Shown here: piece after piece, positions 48,297-57,513 of the stretch | Layout: every line of letters begins with the position of its first letter | Numbering within the stretch: the stretch's first letter is position 1 | Source: Acinetobacter tibetensis | Lineage (GTDB): Bacteria > Pseudomonadota > Gammaproteobacteria > Pseudomonadales > Moraxellaceae | Direction: 5' to 3' | Assembly (NCBI RefSeq): GCF_023824315.1 | Contig: NZ_CP098732.1 | Location: 1,116,001 to 1,180,000, forward strand | DNA: 64,000 nucleotides | Notes under the pieces: generated by a model | The model's input: the letters and a program-made list of their open reading frames with translations, nothing else | Databases searched by the model: none | Told to the model about the DNA's origin: nothing | Position numbers and translations under genes: made by a program

Positions 48297-48843
48297 GCTG
48301 TGTTTAAAGACCATCAGTTGGGTTTTAGCCAGTGCTTTGCTCTGTAGCGCTTGTCAAAGTTGGATCTCTAAAGCACAAGGATTGGCGACCCCGCAGTGGG
48401 TGGCGCAAAATTATCAGCGCCAAGACCAAATTGAAGTGCAGTGGAAAACGCAGAGTTTCAGTTTTTTACTCTATCAGCAGCAACAGGGACAGTCGCTTGA
48501 CATGCTGGCACTCAGCCTTACAGGGCAGCAATTGTTTAAGCTTAGTTTTGATGGTCAAAAGGTTAAAGTCGAACAGCGGATTGAGTCCATGAAGTTGTTA
48601 CCATTTGATTATGTGGTGCGCGATATTCTGTATGCAACTTATCCAAAGTTTGCTGCATTACATGCTGCTCAAAATGCGGTCATACAAAAAGACGATACCA
48701 TTTATATTCAGCAGCAGCCTGTGTTGAAAATTCAGCAAACTGAGGGGGCAATTGAGCTAGATAATCTGCAAGTGCCTTATCAGATGGTGATTAGCGCAGT
48801 GAGCAATACTTTAGAAGATGATCAAGGCGACCATCATGACTAA
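48286..48843 (+). CDS. DUF3261 lipoprotein
   Basis: A 185-residue lipoprotein. The signal peptide ends in the lipobox-like LCSAC (Cys about residue 23). The rest is a beta-rich domain with regularly placed glutamines (FSFLLYQQQQGQSLDMLALSLTG). DUF3261 proteins are found in APE loci next to the exporter; an outer-membrane receiving factor similar to LolB is a reasonable guess. It overlaps the flavoprotein gene by 11 bases. Confidence 0.8.
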   Translation: MKLKLCLKTISWVLASALLCSACQSWISKAQGLATPQWVAQNYQRQDQIEVQWKTQSFSFLLYQQQQGQSLDMLALSLTGQQLFKLSFDGQKVKVEQRIESMKLLPFDYVVRDILYATYPKFAALHAAQNAVIQKDDTIYIQQQPVLKIQQTEGAIELDNLQVPYQMVISAVSNTLEDDQGDHHD

Positions 48844-50032
48844 AAATCTACAACATGTTTCAGCCGTCGGTATTCAGTTCAGTGCGGCGCTATCGGCTTT
48901 GGGACAAAATGCCGCTGAGCTTCAACGTGCCTTAACAAGCACAGAAAATACCTTGTCGCAACGAGAGGATCTGATTGCGGGGCGTACGGTATGGGTCGGC
49001 GCATCTGATCAAACCTTAGTTCAAGAAGTCTCTGAACGCTTGAGTGGTGCGGACTCACGGAATTTACGCTTTGCCCTGACGGCTTTGGCAAAAATTGAAA
49101 CCGAGATTCGTGACTATACCACACAGTTTTCCAAACAACGTCTTGCGGTGATTATTGGCACGTCAACGTCAGGCATCGCGGATAATGAGCCTGTATTGAA
49201 AGTCCAGTTTCAACAGCCAGTGCCACAGTCTGTACAGCATCAAAAACAAGAAATGGGCAGTTTAGCAAAAGCCTTACAACAGTATTTGGGTTGGGAAGGA
49301 CCTGCCTATACCATTTCTACCGCCTGTTCCTCAGCAGCCAAAGCCATGGCAGCGGCGCAACGTCTGCTCAATGCCGATTTGGCCGATGCTGTGTTGGTTG
49401 GAGGCGTTGATACCTTATGTAAGCTGACCTTAAATGGTTTTGACAGTTTGGAAAGCTTATCGAGCGGAGTTTGTCAGCCTTGTGGTGCCAATCGTGATGG
49501 CATCAATATTGGTGAAGCAGCAGGACTATTTTTATTGTCGAAAGCGCCTGCACCTGTGATGTTGCTATCGAGTGGTGAGTCAATGGATGCTTGGCATATT
49601 TCAGCGCCACATCCAGAAGGGCGAGGGGCTGCGGAGGCGATGCAAAAAGCATTAGCTGTTGCACAGCTTGAAGCAGGTGATATTGGTTATTTGAACTTAC
49701 ATGGCACATCAACACCGCAAAATGATGCGATGGAGATTAAGGCGGTACAGACCATTTTTTCAGATGAGACTGTGGCATTGAGCAGCACTAAACATAAAAC
49801 AGGACATTGTTTAGGGGCGGCAGGTGCAATCGAAGCCTTTATTTGCCAGCAGGTTTTATTGGATCAATCATGGTTGCCGCTGCATCATACAGGTGAATTG
49901 GATGATGCTTTGGCTGGACAAAATTATGTGCTTACTCCGCATTTGACTATACCCATTCGCTATGCGATGAGTAATTCTTTTGCGTTTGGTGGCAGCAATA
50001 TCAGTTTAATTTTTGGGACGGCTTTGCCATGA
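48836..50032 (+). CDS. apeO: APE beta-ketoacyl-ACP synthase
   Basis: A 398-residue ketosynthase with the complete Cys-His-His set: ISTACSSAAKAMA (about residue 161), LHGTSTPQNDA (about 289) and KHKTGHCLGAAGAIEA (about 322). AAGGCG lies at the right distance from the ATG at 48836, which overlaps the DUF3261 stop. It is the probable partner of the chain-length factor at the operon start. Confidence 0.88.
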   Translation: MTKNLQHVSAVGIQFSAALSALGQNAAELQRALTSTENTLSQREDLIAGRTVWVGASDQTLVQEVSERLSGADSRNLRFALTALAKIETEIRDYTTQFSKQRLAVIIGTSTSGIADNEPVLKVQFQQPVPQSVQHQKQEMGSLAKALQQYLGWEGPAYTISTACSSAAKAMAAAQRLLNADLADAVLVGGVDTLCKLTLNGFDSLESLSSGVCQPCGANRDGINIGEAAGLFLLSKAPAPVMLLSSGESMDAWHISAPHPEGRGAAEAMQKALAVAQLEAGDIGYLNLHGTSTPQNDAMEIKAVQTIFSDETVALSSTKHKTGHCLGAAGAIEAFICQQVLLDQSWLPLHHTGELDDALAGQNYVLTPHLTIPIRYAMSNSFAFGGSNISLIFGTALP

Positions 50033-50466
50033 TGGATGCAGTACAGTTTATTCCGCATGAAAAACCGATGGTTTTTGTCAGTCATCTGATTGAAGCCAAT
50101 AATGAGTTTGCCATTGCAGAACTTCACATCACGCCTGATTTGATGTTTTGTGAGTCAGAAGGTTTGCCGACATGGAGCAGTATTGAGCTGATGGCACAGA
50201 CCATCAGTGTCTATGCAGGCTATAAAGGACAAACTCAAGGATTGCCACCGAAAATTGGTTTTTTATTGGGAACGCGTAAAATGCAGTTGCCTTGTGCCTA
50301 TTTTAGTTTGGGTACAACTGTGCGGATTCGGGTAGAACAAAGTTATCTGCATGAAGGTTTAGGGCAGTTTCATTGTGAAATTGAATATCAAGAACACAAA
50401 TTCAGTGCCATGTTGAGCGTATTTGAGCCTGAAAATATGAATGAAATCATTGGAAAATTAGTGTGA
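50029..50466 (+). CDS. apeP: APE dehydratase, hotdog fold
   Basis: A 145-residue hotdog protein of the FabA/FabZ-like group, with FIPHEKPMVFVSHLIE (about residues 6 to 21) and the helix region WSSIELMAQTISVYAGY. In studied systems ApeP pairs with ApeI, which here is the C-terminal domain of the ligase fusion. The start ATGATG overlaps the ketosynthase stop. Confidence 0.87.
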   Translation: MMDAVQFIPHEKPMVFVSHLIEANNEFAIAELHITPDLMFCESEGLPTWSSIELMAQTISVYAGYKGQTQGLPPKIGFLLGTRKMQLPCAYFSLGTTVRIRVEQSYLHEGLGQFHCEIEYQEHKFSAMLSVFEPENMNEIIGKLV

Positions 50467-51188
50467 ATAGAAGAATTTTAGTTACGGGTTCGAGTCGTGG
50501 AATAGGTAAAGCGATCGCTTTAGAGTTAGCAAAGGCAGGCTTTGATGTCACGGTACATGCACGTTCAAGACAATCAGAAGCAGAAGCCGTGGCACAGGAG
50601 ATTCAAGCCTTAGGTCAAGACAGCCATGTGTTGATGTTTGATGTGAATGACCGTGAAAAAATTGCAACGATTTTAGAGCAAGATATTGCACAGCATGGTG
50701 CTTTTTATGGGGTTGTGCTGAATGCAGGACTGACCCGAGACGGCGCTTTTCCTGCATTGACCGATGATGATTGGGATGATGTGGTTTCAACTTCATTAAA
50801 TGGTTTTTATAACGTGCTAAAACCAGTAATGATGCCAATGATCCGCTTGAAAAAAGGCGGACGTATTGTGACCATGTCTTCAGTGTCAGGAATCATGGGG
50901 AACCGTGGTCAGGTGAACTATAGTGCTGCCAAAGCGGGTTTGATTGGTGCGACCAAAGCACTGGCACTGGAATTGGCAAAACGCAAAATCACGGTGAACT
51001 GTGTAGCTCCGGGCTTGATTGAAACCGAAATGGTGAGCGAAGAAGTTAAAGAACATGCTTTGAAAATGATCCCACTGCAACGCATGGGACAGGTAGAAGA
51101 AGTTGCAAAAGCGGTGAAGTTTTTATGTAGTGATGATGCCAGTTATATCACCCGCCAAGTGATTTCAGTCAATGGGGGGCTGATCTAA
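50463..51188 (+). CDS. apeQ: APE 3-oxoacyl-ACP reductase
   Basis: A 241-residue short-chain dehydrogenase of the FabG type. NADP site GSSRGIGKAIALELA (about residue 8), NAG near 84, the catalytic Ser in SSVSGIMG (about 137) and Tyr-Lys in YSAAKAG (about 151). The GTG start at 50463 overlaps the previous stop. It reduces the beta-keto group in each APE extension round. Confidence 0.92.
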   Translation: MNRRILVTGSSRGIGKAIALELAKAGFDVTVHARSRQSEAEAVAQEIQALGQDSHVLMFDVNDREKIATILEQDIAQHGAFYGVVLNAGLTRDGAFPALTDDDWDDVVSTSLNGFYNVLKPVMMPMIRLKKGGRIVTMSSVSGIMGNRGQVNYSAAKAGLIGATKALALELAKRKITVNCVAPGLIETEMVSEEVKEHALKMIPLQRMGQVEEVAKAVKFLCSDDASYITRQVISVNGGLI

Positions 51189-52408
51189 TGAAACGTGTTG
51201 TTGTGACAGGAATGTCTGGAATTACCTCTTTAGGCGAAACCGCAGAACAAATTTTTGAGCAATTTGCACTAGGCAAAAGTGGCATTCGCTATATGCCTGA
51301 CTGGGAGATTTATTCCGATTTACGCAGTAAATTGGCCGGCCCCGTTGAGTCTTTTACCGTACCCAAGCATTTTAACCGCAAGGTTACTCGAGGTATGGGA
51401 CGTGTTGCCTTAATGTCTGCCGTATGTGCTGAAAAAGCATTGGAAGATGCAGGATTACTGCATGCGGATATCTTAAAAAGTGGTGAAACTGGTGTCGCGT
51501 TTGGTTCATCTGCAGGAAGTGTGGATGCTGTGCGTGAGTTTGGCTCGATGTTGATTGAGCACAATATGAGTCAAATGAATGCCACGACCTACATTCGTAT
51601 GATGTCGCATACCAGTGCAGTCAATATGACCGTGTATTTTGGCCTAAAAGGTTTAACGCTGCCGACCTCAAGTGCGTGTACTTCAGGTTCTATGGCCATT
51701 GGTCAAGCTTATGAAGCGATTAAATATGGCAAACAAACCGTGATGATTGCAGGTGGGGCAGAAGAACTCAGTGCCGCAGGTTCAGCGGTGTTCGATGTGT
51801 TGTTAGCAACTAGTATGAAAAATGACCGTCCAGAGAAAACGCCACGTCCGTTTGATGCAGACCGTGATGGTTTGGTGGTCGGTGAAGGGGCAGGCTGTTT
51901 GATTCTAGAAGAATATGAACATGCCCAAGCGCGCGGTGCCACCATTTATGCCGAGATTGTCGGTTATGGCAGCAATACGGATGGTCAGCATGTGACTCGA
52001 CCTGATTCTGAAATGATGGGTCGTTGTATGCAGTTGGCGCTGAAAGATGCACAGCTTACTGCCATGGATATTGATTATGTCAATGCGCATGGGACCTCGA
52101 CTGATCAGGGGGATATTGCTGAATCACAAGCGACTGCGCGTATTTTGGGTAAAAAACCGATCAGCTCATTAAAAAGTTATTTTGGGCATACGCTCGGCGC
52201 GTGTGGCGCAATTGAGGCGTGGCTGAGTATTGAAATGATGCGACGCAATCAGTTGGTGCCTACACTGAATTTAGATCAGATTGATAGTGCTTGTGGTGAT
52301 CTGGATTATATCGTTTCAGATATGCGTTCAGCAGAAACGCAAATTATGATGAGCAACAATTTTGCTTTTGGGGGGATTAATACCTCCTTGATTTTTAAAC
52401 GTGTCTAA
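51188..52408 (+). CDS. apeR: Second APE ketosynthase
   Basis: A 406-residue beta-ketoacyl-ACP synthase with the Cys-His-His triad in SSACTSGSMAIGQ (about residue 164), NAHGTSTDQGD (about 298) and KSYFGHTLGACGAIEAW (about 330). In the studied APE system ApeR is a free-standing homodimeric ketosynthase, separate from the ApeO:ApeC pair. It overlaps the reductase by one base (TAATG). Confidence 0.9.
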   Translation: MKRVVVTGMSGITSLGETAEQIFEQFALGKSGIRYMPDWEIYSDLRSKLAGPVESFTVPKHFNRKVTRGMGRVALMSAVCAEKALEDAGLLHADILKSGETGVAFGSSAGSVDAVREFGSMLIEHNMSQMNATTYIRMMSHTSAVNMTVYFGLKGLTLPTSSACTSGSMAIGQAYEAIKYGKQTVMIAGGAEELSAAGSAVFDVLLATSMKNDRPEKTPRPFDADRDGLVVGEGAGCLILEEYEHAQARGATIYAEIVGYGSNTDGQHVTRPDSEMMGRCMQLALKDAQLTAMDIDYVNAHGTSTDQGDIAESQATARILGKKPISSLKSYFGHTLGACGAIEAWLSIEMMRRNQLVPTLNLDQIDSACGDLDYIVSDMRSAETQIMMSNNFAFGGINTSLIFKRV

Positions 52409-52426
52409 TAAGATAAGGGTAGAACA

Positions 52427-52861
52427 ATGTTATTCAAAAAAATCTGTGCAGTCGCTGTGTTGTCTTTAGGTGCGATTGCATCAGCTCAGGCTGCCGATAA
52501 AATGTATGATTTTAAGTTTCAAGACGCAGTGAATCGTGCTGTTGCAGATGGCGTGCTGGATGGCTCGGTAAAATTTTATTTGGCAGGAACCAAGTCGGGC
52601 GGCAAAGTGATTGAAAAGGGCTTAGTGACCAATAAAAAGACCAATGGTTTTGCCAAGTCTGCGGAAACTTCATGTGATCATGTCCTCCGTTCAGCATTGA
52701 TTCAATTCCAAAATACCGCGAAAGCCAATGGTGCAAATGCTGTGACTAATCTGGTGAGTTTCTATAAGTCGAATGAAACACGTAGCACCACCACCTATCA
52801 ATGCGCGAAAGGTACGGCACTAGCAGGCGTGGCATTGAAAGGGGATTTGGTAAAATTTTAG
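52427..52861 (+). CDS. Small secreted protein ending the APE operon
   Basis: A 144-residue protein with a signal peptide ending near AQA|AD (about residue 22). The mature part has two Cys (SCDHVLRSAL and TTYQCAKG) that may pair and a helix with ANGANAVTNLVSFYKS. Proteins like it occur in aryl polyene loci and are sometimes wrongly labelled as excinuclease subunits. The function is unknown. It follows apeR by 18 bases and ends the operon. Confidence 0.72.
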   Translation: MLFKKICAVAVLSLGAIASAQAADKMYDFKFQDAVNRAVADGVLDGSVKFYLAGTKSGGKVIEKGLVTNKKTNGFAKSAETSCDHVLRSALIQFQNTAKANGANAVTNLVSFYKSNETRSTTTYQCAKGTALAGVALKGDLVKF

Positions 52862-53734
52862 ATCAATAAGACGTGGGGGAGAAAATCCCTCACTGTTTTA
52901 AGCAATAATTTAGAAATTTTCTTGAGCAGTAATGAATCGTATTCGATTTTCGTATAGCTCATCTAAAGTCAATGTTCTGCGGTGAAATCTATTCGATTGT
53001 GGTCTGGCATTGCTGATTGTTTTAAACAAAATAGAATTAATTTTATCCAAATTTAGATGTTATTCACGAAAATAAAAACATAACATCAACGATCTAGATA
53101 AACCTATTTGAAATCCATCTTTAATGGATAGAGGTCTGGTAATTGGTTAAAACCAATCATCACCTTTTCAAAGGCTGCAATAACATGTAGAGGTGTACGT
53201 CAAATATATTCAGTGTGAACCCGTACAGCTTTTATGAAATCCCATCACGACCAGTGATTTGATCACTTGTATCATGCACAATTGTAAAGTCTGAAAAATC
53301 TTGTCATGTTAATGAATAGATATTTTTCTCCGAAATCTCTACACTAGCCATCAATTTTAAAGCGCCTGTTTTTGTTCTAGCGACCCTTCCTAGTATTGAC
53401 CAATAAATCCAGCCAATGTTTTGTGCTTAAGCTCAGTCGTTGAGTGAAGTATTCTTTCTGGATTTAATTCAATTTCTGTTTCAGTTCGTTTTATTCACGT
53501 ATCTGCACGTGATTTCTTACTGAAACTCTTTGAAGCCTTCAATGCAGGGTAGTTTTCATACTGAACTCAGACTTGAGCTTTATCGTGTATTGTAACGTTT
53601 GCGAGTTGGCATTTAGTGATTATTCCCATGCAATTTACACCATAATTTTTTATAAGGTGCAAATAGGGTGTAGCAAAAAAATCATTAAAACTCAACTAGA
53701 AGCGACTAAACGAAGTTAAACGAGGTTTAAGAAA
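52862..53734. other. Long gap downstream of the APE operon with possible decayed coding
   Basis: 872 bases without an intact gene. On the minus strand near 53390-53560, a frame with one internal stop reads like coding sequence (KASKSFSKKSRADT, then TELKHKTLAGFIG). Another stretch near 53100-53225 reads HVIAAFEKVMIGFNQLPDL. Both are interrupted. They may be remains of a mobile element or of a deleted gene at the island edge, but the family is not recognisable by eye. No clear terminator was seen for the APE operon. Confidence 0.35.
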
Positions 53735-54778
53735 TTGAGTCAAAACAACACTATTAAAGACTTGTTTGATAGATCAATAGATAAGAAACTTTGGGTCGCT
53801 CCTATGGCGGGTGTGACAGACCGTCCGTTTCGCACGCTTTGTAAATATTTTGGTGCTGGTCATGCGGTCAGTGAAATGATGACAGCGGACAAAACCTTAC
53901 GTATGAGTAAGAAAAGTTTGTATCGTGCCAACTTTGATGGGGAATTGGCACCAATTTCAGCACAAATTGCAGGTTCCGACCCTAAAGATTTGGCAGAGGC
54001 TGCACGTTACCAAGTCGCAAATGGGGCACAAATCGTCGATATTAATATGGGGTGTCCTGCCAAAAAAGTCTGTAATAAGTTGGCTGGTTCGGCTTTATTA
54101 CAAGATGAAGATTTGGTTGCGCGAATTTTAGATGAAGTTGTTGCTGCGGTAGATGTACCCGTCACGCTCAAAACACGTTTGGGCTTTTTAAATGGGCATG
54201 AAAATATTTTGCGTGTGGCGCAAAGAGCAGAGCAGGCGGGTATTGCTGCTTTGGCATTACATGGGCGTACTCGTGAGGACATGTACTTAAATACGGCACG
54301 TTATGACTTAATTAAAGAAGTCAAACAGTTGCTGAGCATTCCCGTAATTGCCAATGGTGACATTGATAGCCCTGAAAAAGCCAAATACGTATTGGATTAT
54401 ACTGGGGCAGACGCGATTATGATTGGGCGTGCTGCACAGGGCCGACCTTGGATTTTTAGAGAAATTGCACATTATTTAACAACTGGGCAGCACTTGGCTG
54501 CACCACAGATTTCTGAAGTCAAAGAAGTTCTACTGGGGCATTTGACCGAACTCTATCAATTCTATGGTGAATACTCAGGCTGCCGAATCGCACGTAAGCA
54601 TATTGCTTGGTATACCAAAGGACTACGAGCAAGTAATGAATTTCGTCAGAGCATGTATAAAGTTGAAACGACAGTAGAGCAGGCCCAAGTCGTTGAGAAC
54701 TATTTCAATTTATTATTAAGTGAAGGGCAAACCATGCATGATGTTCAGGTCGAACAGATTAATTTGCTTGATGTGTAG
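53735..54778 (+). CDS. dusB: tRNA-dihydrouridine synthase DusB
   Basis: A 347-residue flavoenzyme reducing uridines in tRNA. Seen are VAPMAGVTDRPFR (about residue 21), DINMGCPAKKVCNKLAGSALL with the catalytic Cys (about residues 98 to 118), LKTRLGF, HGRTRE, and IANGDI followed by MIGRAAQGRPWIF. Start appears to be TTG at 53735, with CGAGG nine bases before; no ATG lies close enough to replace it without cutting the conserved N-terminus. fis, which follows dusB in enterics, is absent. Confidence 0.93.
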   Translation: MSQNNTIKDLFDRSIDKKLWVAPMAGVTDRPFRTLCKYFGAGHAVSEMMTADKTLRMSKKSLYRANFDGELAPISAQIAGSDPKDLAEAARYQVANGAQIVDINMGCPAKKVCNKLAGSALLQDEDLVARILDEVVAAVDVPVTLKTRLGFLNGHENILRVAQRAEQAGIAALALHGRTREDMYLNTARYDLIKEVKQLLSIPVIANGDIDSPEKAKYVLDYTGADAIMIGRAAQGRPWIFREIAHYLTTGQHLAAPQISEVKEVLLGHLTELYQFYGEYSGCRIARKHIAWYTKGLRASNEFRQSMYKVETTVEQAQVVENYFNLLLSEGQTMHDVQVEQINLLDV

Positions 54779-54790
54779 AAGTCTTATATC

Positions 54791-54820
54791 AAAAGCCCAG
54801 CGATTGCTGGGCTTTTTATT
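54791..54820. terminator. Bidirectional terminator, dusB / nitronate monooxygenase
   Basis: An 11-bp perfect stem AAAAGCCCAGC / GCTGGGCTTTT with loop GATT between convergent genes. Confidence 0.92.
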
Positions 54821-55866
54821 TATTGCGCCTGACTTAATTCTAAGACCAGTTGATTGATGAGATCAGCAGCTTCCAGTTCACGAATTTGAGCGACATTAGA
54901 GCCTGCCCAAAATGCGCCATAGCCATAGTCACCGTGTTTATTCGCAGCAGCATTTAATTGTTTGGCTAAGTCATAAGTGTATGGATAAGCTGGTACGGCA
55001 GGACGGTTAGGTTGATCAATTTCAGTATGCCAAGTGTTCACTAATCCACGTGCTGGACGACCAGAAATACTGTCTGTAATTTGTGTAACAGGGGTGTCCA
55101 ACAATGCTTTACGATAAGCGGCATTGGCATTTGAACTTTTACATTGTACAAATGCTGTACCGAGCTGAACAGCTTGGGCGCCAAGCTGTAGCATCAGATA
55201 TGCTTGTTGACCCGTCATAATTCCACCTGCTGCAATCACGGGTATATGGCAGTGTTGACTTAGCAGTTGTACTAAATCGGAAGTTTGGATTGCACCATCA
55301 ATACTTTGGTTGAAAATACCTCGGTGACCACCTGCTTCAATTCCTTGTGCAATCACGACATCTATTCCTGCTGCTTCAATTGCAAGTGCTTCAGGCAAAT
55401 TAGTCGCAGAGACCATAGTGATGATGCCTGCAGCTTTTAATGCTGTTATTTGATATGGGTGCGGAATACCGAAATGAAAGCTTACGGCTTTAGGTCGTGT
55501 TTCCAGCACAAGATTTAAAAAATCATCATTGTCTAAAAAACTTGGATAAATACATTCGAGCTGCTGAGGAGCAGGGACATGTAGGCGCGAGAATTGTGGG
55601 CTTAAATATTCGATCCATTGCGCTGCAATCGCTTGATCTAAAACTTGGCTTTGGTGGCAGAAGAAATTCACTTGAAAGGAATGATCTGTTAAGGCTTGAG
55701 TTGCGAGAATTTGTTCGCGTGCAGAATTTACAGAGCTTGCCCCTAAGCCTAATGAACCTAATCCACCTTGATTAGAAACCTCTGCTGCCAATGTGGGTGT
55801 TGAAACACCTGCCATAGGCGCTAGAAAAATAGGATGTTTAATTTCTAGTTGTTCTAATAAAGACAT
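54820..55866 (-). CDS. Nitronate monooxygenase-like FMN protein
   Basis: A 348-residue TIM-barrel flavoprotein of the 2-nitropropane dioxygenase family. It contains IFLAPMAGVSTPTLAAEVSNQGGLGSLG at the N-terminus, QGIEAGGHRG (about residue 175) and PVIAAGGIMTGQQAYLML, followed by LGAQAVQLGTAFVQC. These enzymes detoxify alkyl nitronates; some relatives are enoyl-ACP reductases, so the exact substrate is open. Confidence 0.85.
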   Translation of the reverse strand: MSLLEQLEIKHPIFLAPMAGVSTPTLAAEVSNQGGLGSLGLGASSVNSAREQILATQALTDHSFQVNFFCHQSQVLDQAIAAQWIEYLSPQFSRLHVPAPQQLECIYPSFLDNDDFLNLVLETRPKAVSFHFGIPHPYQITALKAAGIITMVSATNLPEALAIEAAGIDVVIAQGIEAGGHRGIFNQSIDGAIQTSDLVQLLSQHCHIPVIAAGGIMTGQQAYLMLQLGAQAVQLGTAFVQCKSSNANAAYRKALLDTPVTQITDSISGRPARGLVNTWHTEIDQPNRPAVPAYPYTYDLAKQLNAAANKHGDYGYGAFWAGSNVAQIRELEAADLINQLVLELSQAQ

Positions 55867-56043
55867 AATCAGGCTCCATGTATTTACTTAACTGTGCCCA
55901 AGCTATATAAAATAAGCAAATAATATTCACTATTTAATCTAGAAATATGTTTTGAGAAATACAAAAGTGAGCGTTGTTTTATGATGGGTGTTGGTGTTTT
56001 TTCATAGCATTATAGTTAAATCAATACGTTTTTATAGGCAATA

Positions 56044-56073
56044 AAAAACACCCTATAACAGGGTGTTTTTTTA
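56044..56073 (-). terminator. Terminator after the Ala-rich lipoprotein
   Basis: Stem AAAAACACCCT / AGGGTGTTTTT with loop ATAAC; A and T runs on both sides. Confidence 0.88.
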
Positions 56074-56080
56074 TTAAATA

Positions 56081-56425
56081 TTACTGTTGTGCTTTTTCTT
56101 TTACATCACCAGCACCTTGCTCAACAGCACCCGCAACATGAGCTGTTGCATCTTTTGCGGCATCTTTCACGTCTTTTGCAGCAGCTTCGGTTTTAGCAGC
56201 GGCCTCATCCGTTGCAGTATCAATTTTATTTACAGCTTCATTCGTTGCAGCTTGAGTTTTGGCAGCAGCCTCACTAGCCGCATTTTCCATATCATAGTTC
56301 GCTTGTTGAGCAGCATTTTCCAAATGCTCGCCTGTCGTAGCACCTGTTTCTGGGGCTTTTTCTTTACTACATCCAACCAAAGTCACAGCAGCAGCAAGAC
56401 CTAAAGCAATAAGCAATTTATTCAT
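56081..56425 (-). CDS. Small Ala/Lys/Glu-rich lipoprotein
   Basis: A 114-residue lipoprotein with lipobox LVGC (Cys about residue 19). The rest is a low-complexity, strongly helical sequence with repeated AAKTxAATxEA and DAAKDA units, as in many small Acinetobacter lipoproteins and LEA-like stress proteins. An amphipathic helical envelope role is likely, but nothing specific is known. It is a single gene with its own terminator. Confidence 0.75.
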   Translation of the reverse strand: MNKLLIALGLAAAVTLVGCSKEKAPETGATTGEHLENAAQQANYDMENAASEAAAKTQAATNEAVNKIDTATDEAAAKTEAAAKDVKDAAKDATAHVAGAVEQGAGDVKEKAQQ

Positions 56426-56970
56426 AAGATGTTTCCTTTTTATTTGTTCTATCCGACTAAGGGATAGACAAAATATAAAGTAAATTTACTGAAAGTATGA
56501 TCAAAAAATGTTAAGTATTTGTAATTATTATTAATAGCCAGATGTGGGGCTGAAACATAGAGAGAGTATTATGTAAAAAGTCAGTGATGTGATTTGAACG
56601 CGTTAAAATATTAGAAATTTAAGATGGATTTTATTGTATAAAGTGATTACGAAGAATTAATTTCTGCACTGTTTGTTTCATTTTTAAAAGGGTGAGTGAG
56701 TTCTATTTTGAATATAAATGATGTTTTGAGCAAAAATGCAAATCCAGTATTAATTAAAATATATTTGAGTTCATTATTTAATAATCATTTAAAACAATGA
56801 TTTAAATCCTGTTTGATGAGATTTTAAGCGTTGAATTGGATTAAATACCTATAAATATTAAGTGATTTTATCATCTTATTTTTTATTAAATGTTAAAAAA
56901 ATGATGTTTAATGTCAATCAAATTCATTATAATGTGAAATAAGTCACACTTTTGTTGTTTGGGTTAAGTC
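56426..56970. other. Long A+T-rich intergenic region before the GTPase gene
   Basis: 545 bases between divergent genes with dense stops and no coding sign. Its right end carries a -10 TATAAT (56928-56933) and a CRP/Vfr-type site. Confidence 0.6.
56933..56948 (+). promoter_or_regulatory. CRP/Vfr-type binding site upstream of the small GTPase
   Basis: A perfect TGTGA-AATAAG-TCACA palindrome, the full CRP-family consensus, lies 22 bases before the GTPase start. A TATAAT (56928-56933) touches its left edge. If that is the used -10, a bound CRP/Vfr protein would cover the start point and repress. If the promoter lies elsewhere it could activate. Confidence 0.6.
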
Positions 56971-57513
56971 ATGATTTTACAACAATACAAAATAGTTTTT
57001 GGCGGGACCATGGGAGCAGGCAAGTCTGCTGCGATTAAAACACTTTCAGATGTAGCGGTGATTAGTACAGAAGCTGTGAATACAGATACACAAGCTCATT
57101 CTAAACTTTTGACCACAGTTGGAATTGATTATGGTGAGATTAGATTAGATGACGGTACACAAATAGGCTTATATGGGACTCCAGGGCAAGATCGATTTGA
57201 TTTTATGTGGTCAATTGTCTGTAAAGGAGCGATAGGGATTGTACTGCTGATTGATCATAGTAGTTCCGAACGATTGCTCGATTTAGAATTTTACTTAAAA
57301 GCATTTGACAATTATGGTTCCAATATTGTGGTGGGTATCACACATATAGATGTGGAACATGAGTTAAAGTTGAAAATTTACAGAGATTGGATGCACGTCC
57401 ATCAAAGAAATTATCCTATATTTGCTGTGGATGCGCGTGAGAAAGATGACGTGTTGCTTTTAATTGAGACATTAATTGCAATGCTTGAAAGTCAAAACCT
57501 TGTAGCTATTTGA
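56971..57513 (+). CDS. Ras/MglA-like small GTPase
   Basis: A 180-residue single-domain GTPase of the COG2229/MglA-like group. P-loop GTMGAGKSAAI is at about residue 11, the switch/G3 region has LYGTPGQDRFDFMW (about 69), G4 is THID (about 113), and G5 likely VDAREKD. The residue in the G3 box is GTPGQ, as in the group with altered switch II. Partners of such GTPases are roadblock/LC7 proteins, one of which is encoded at 59075. It is the first intact gene of a small signalling module. GTPase activity was not shown; it rests on these motifs. Confidence 0.85.
   Translation: MILQQYKIVFGGTMGAGKSAAIKTLSDVAVISTEAVNTDTQAHSKLLTTVGIDYGEIRLDDGTQIGLYGTPGQDRFDFMWSIVCKGAIGIVLLIDHSSSERLLDLEFYLKAFDNYGSNIVVGITHIDVEHELKLKIYRDWMHVHQRNYPIFAVDAREKDDVLLLIETLIAMLESQNLVAI

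Noticed and set aside
56081..56425. Repeat units of the Ala-rich lipoprotein as a DNA repeat array
   Set aside because: The repeats are at protein level with variable codons, not a DNA tandem array or CRISPR.
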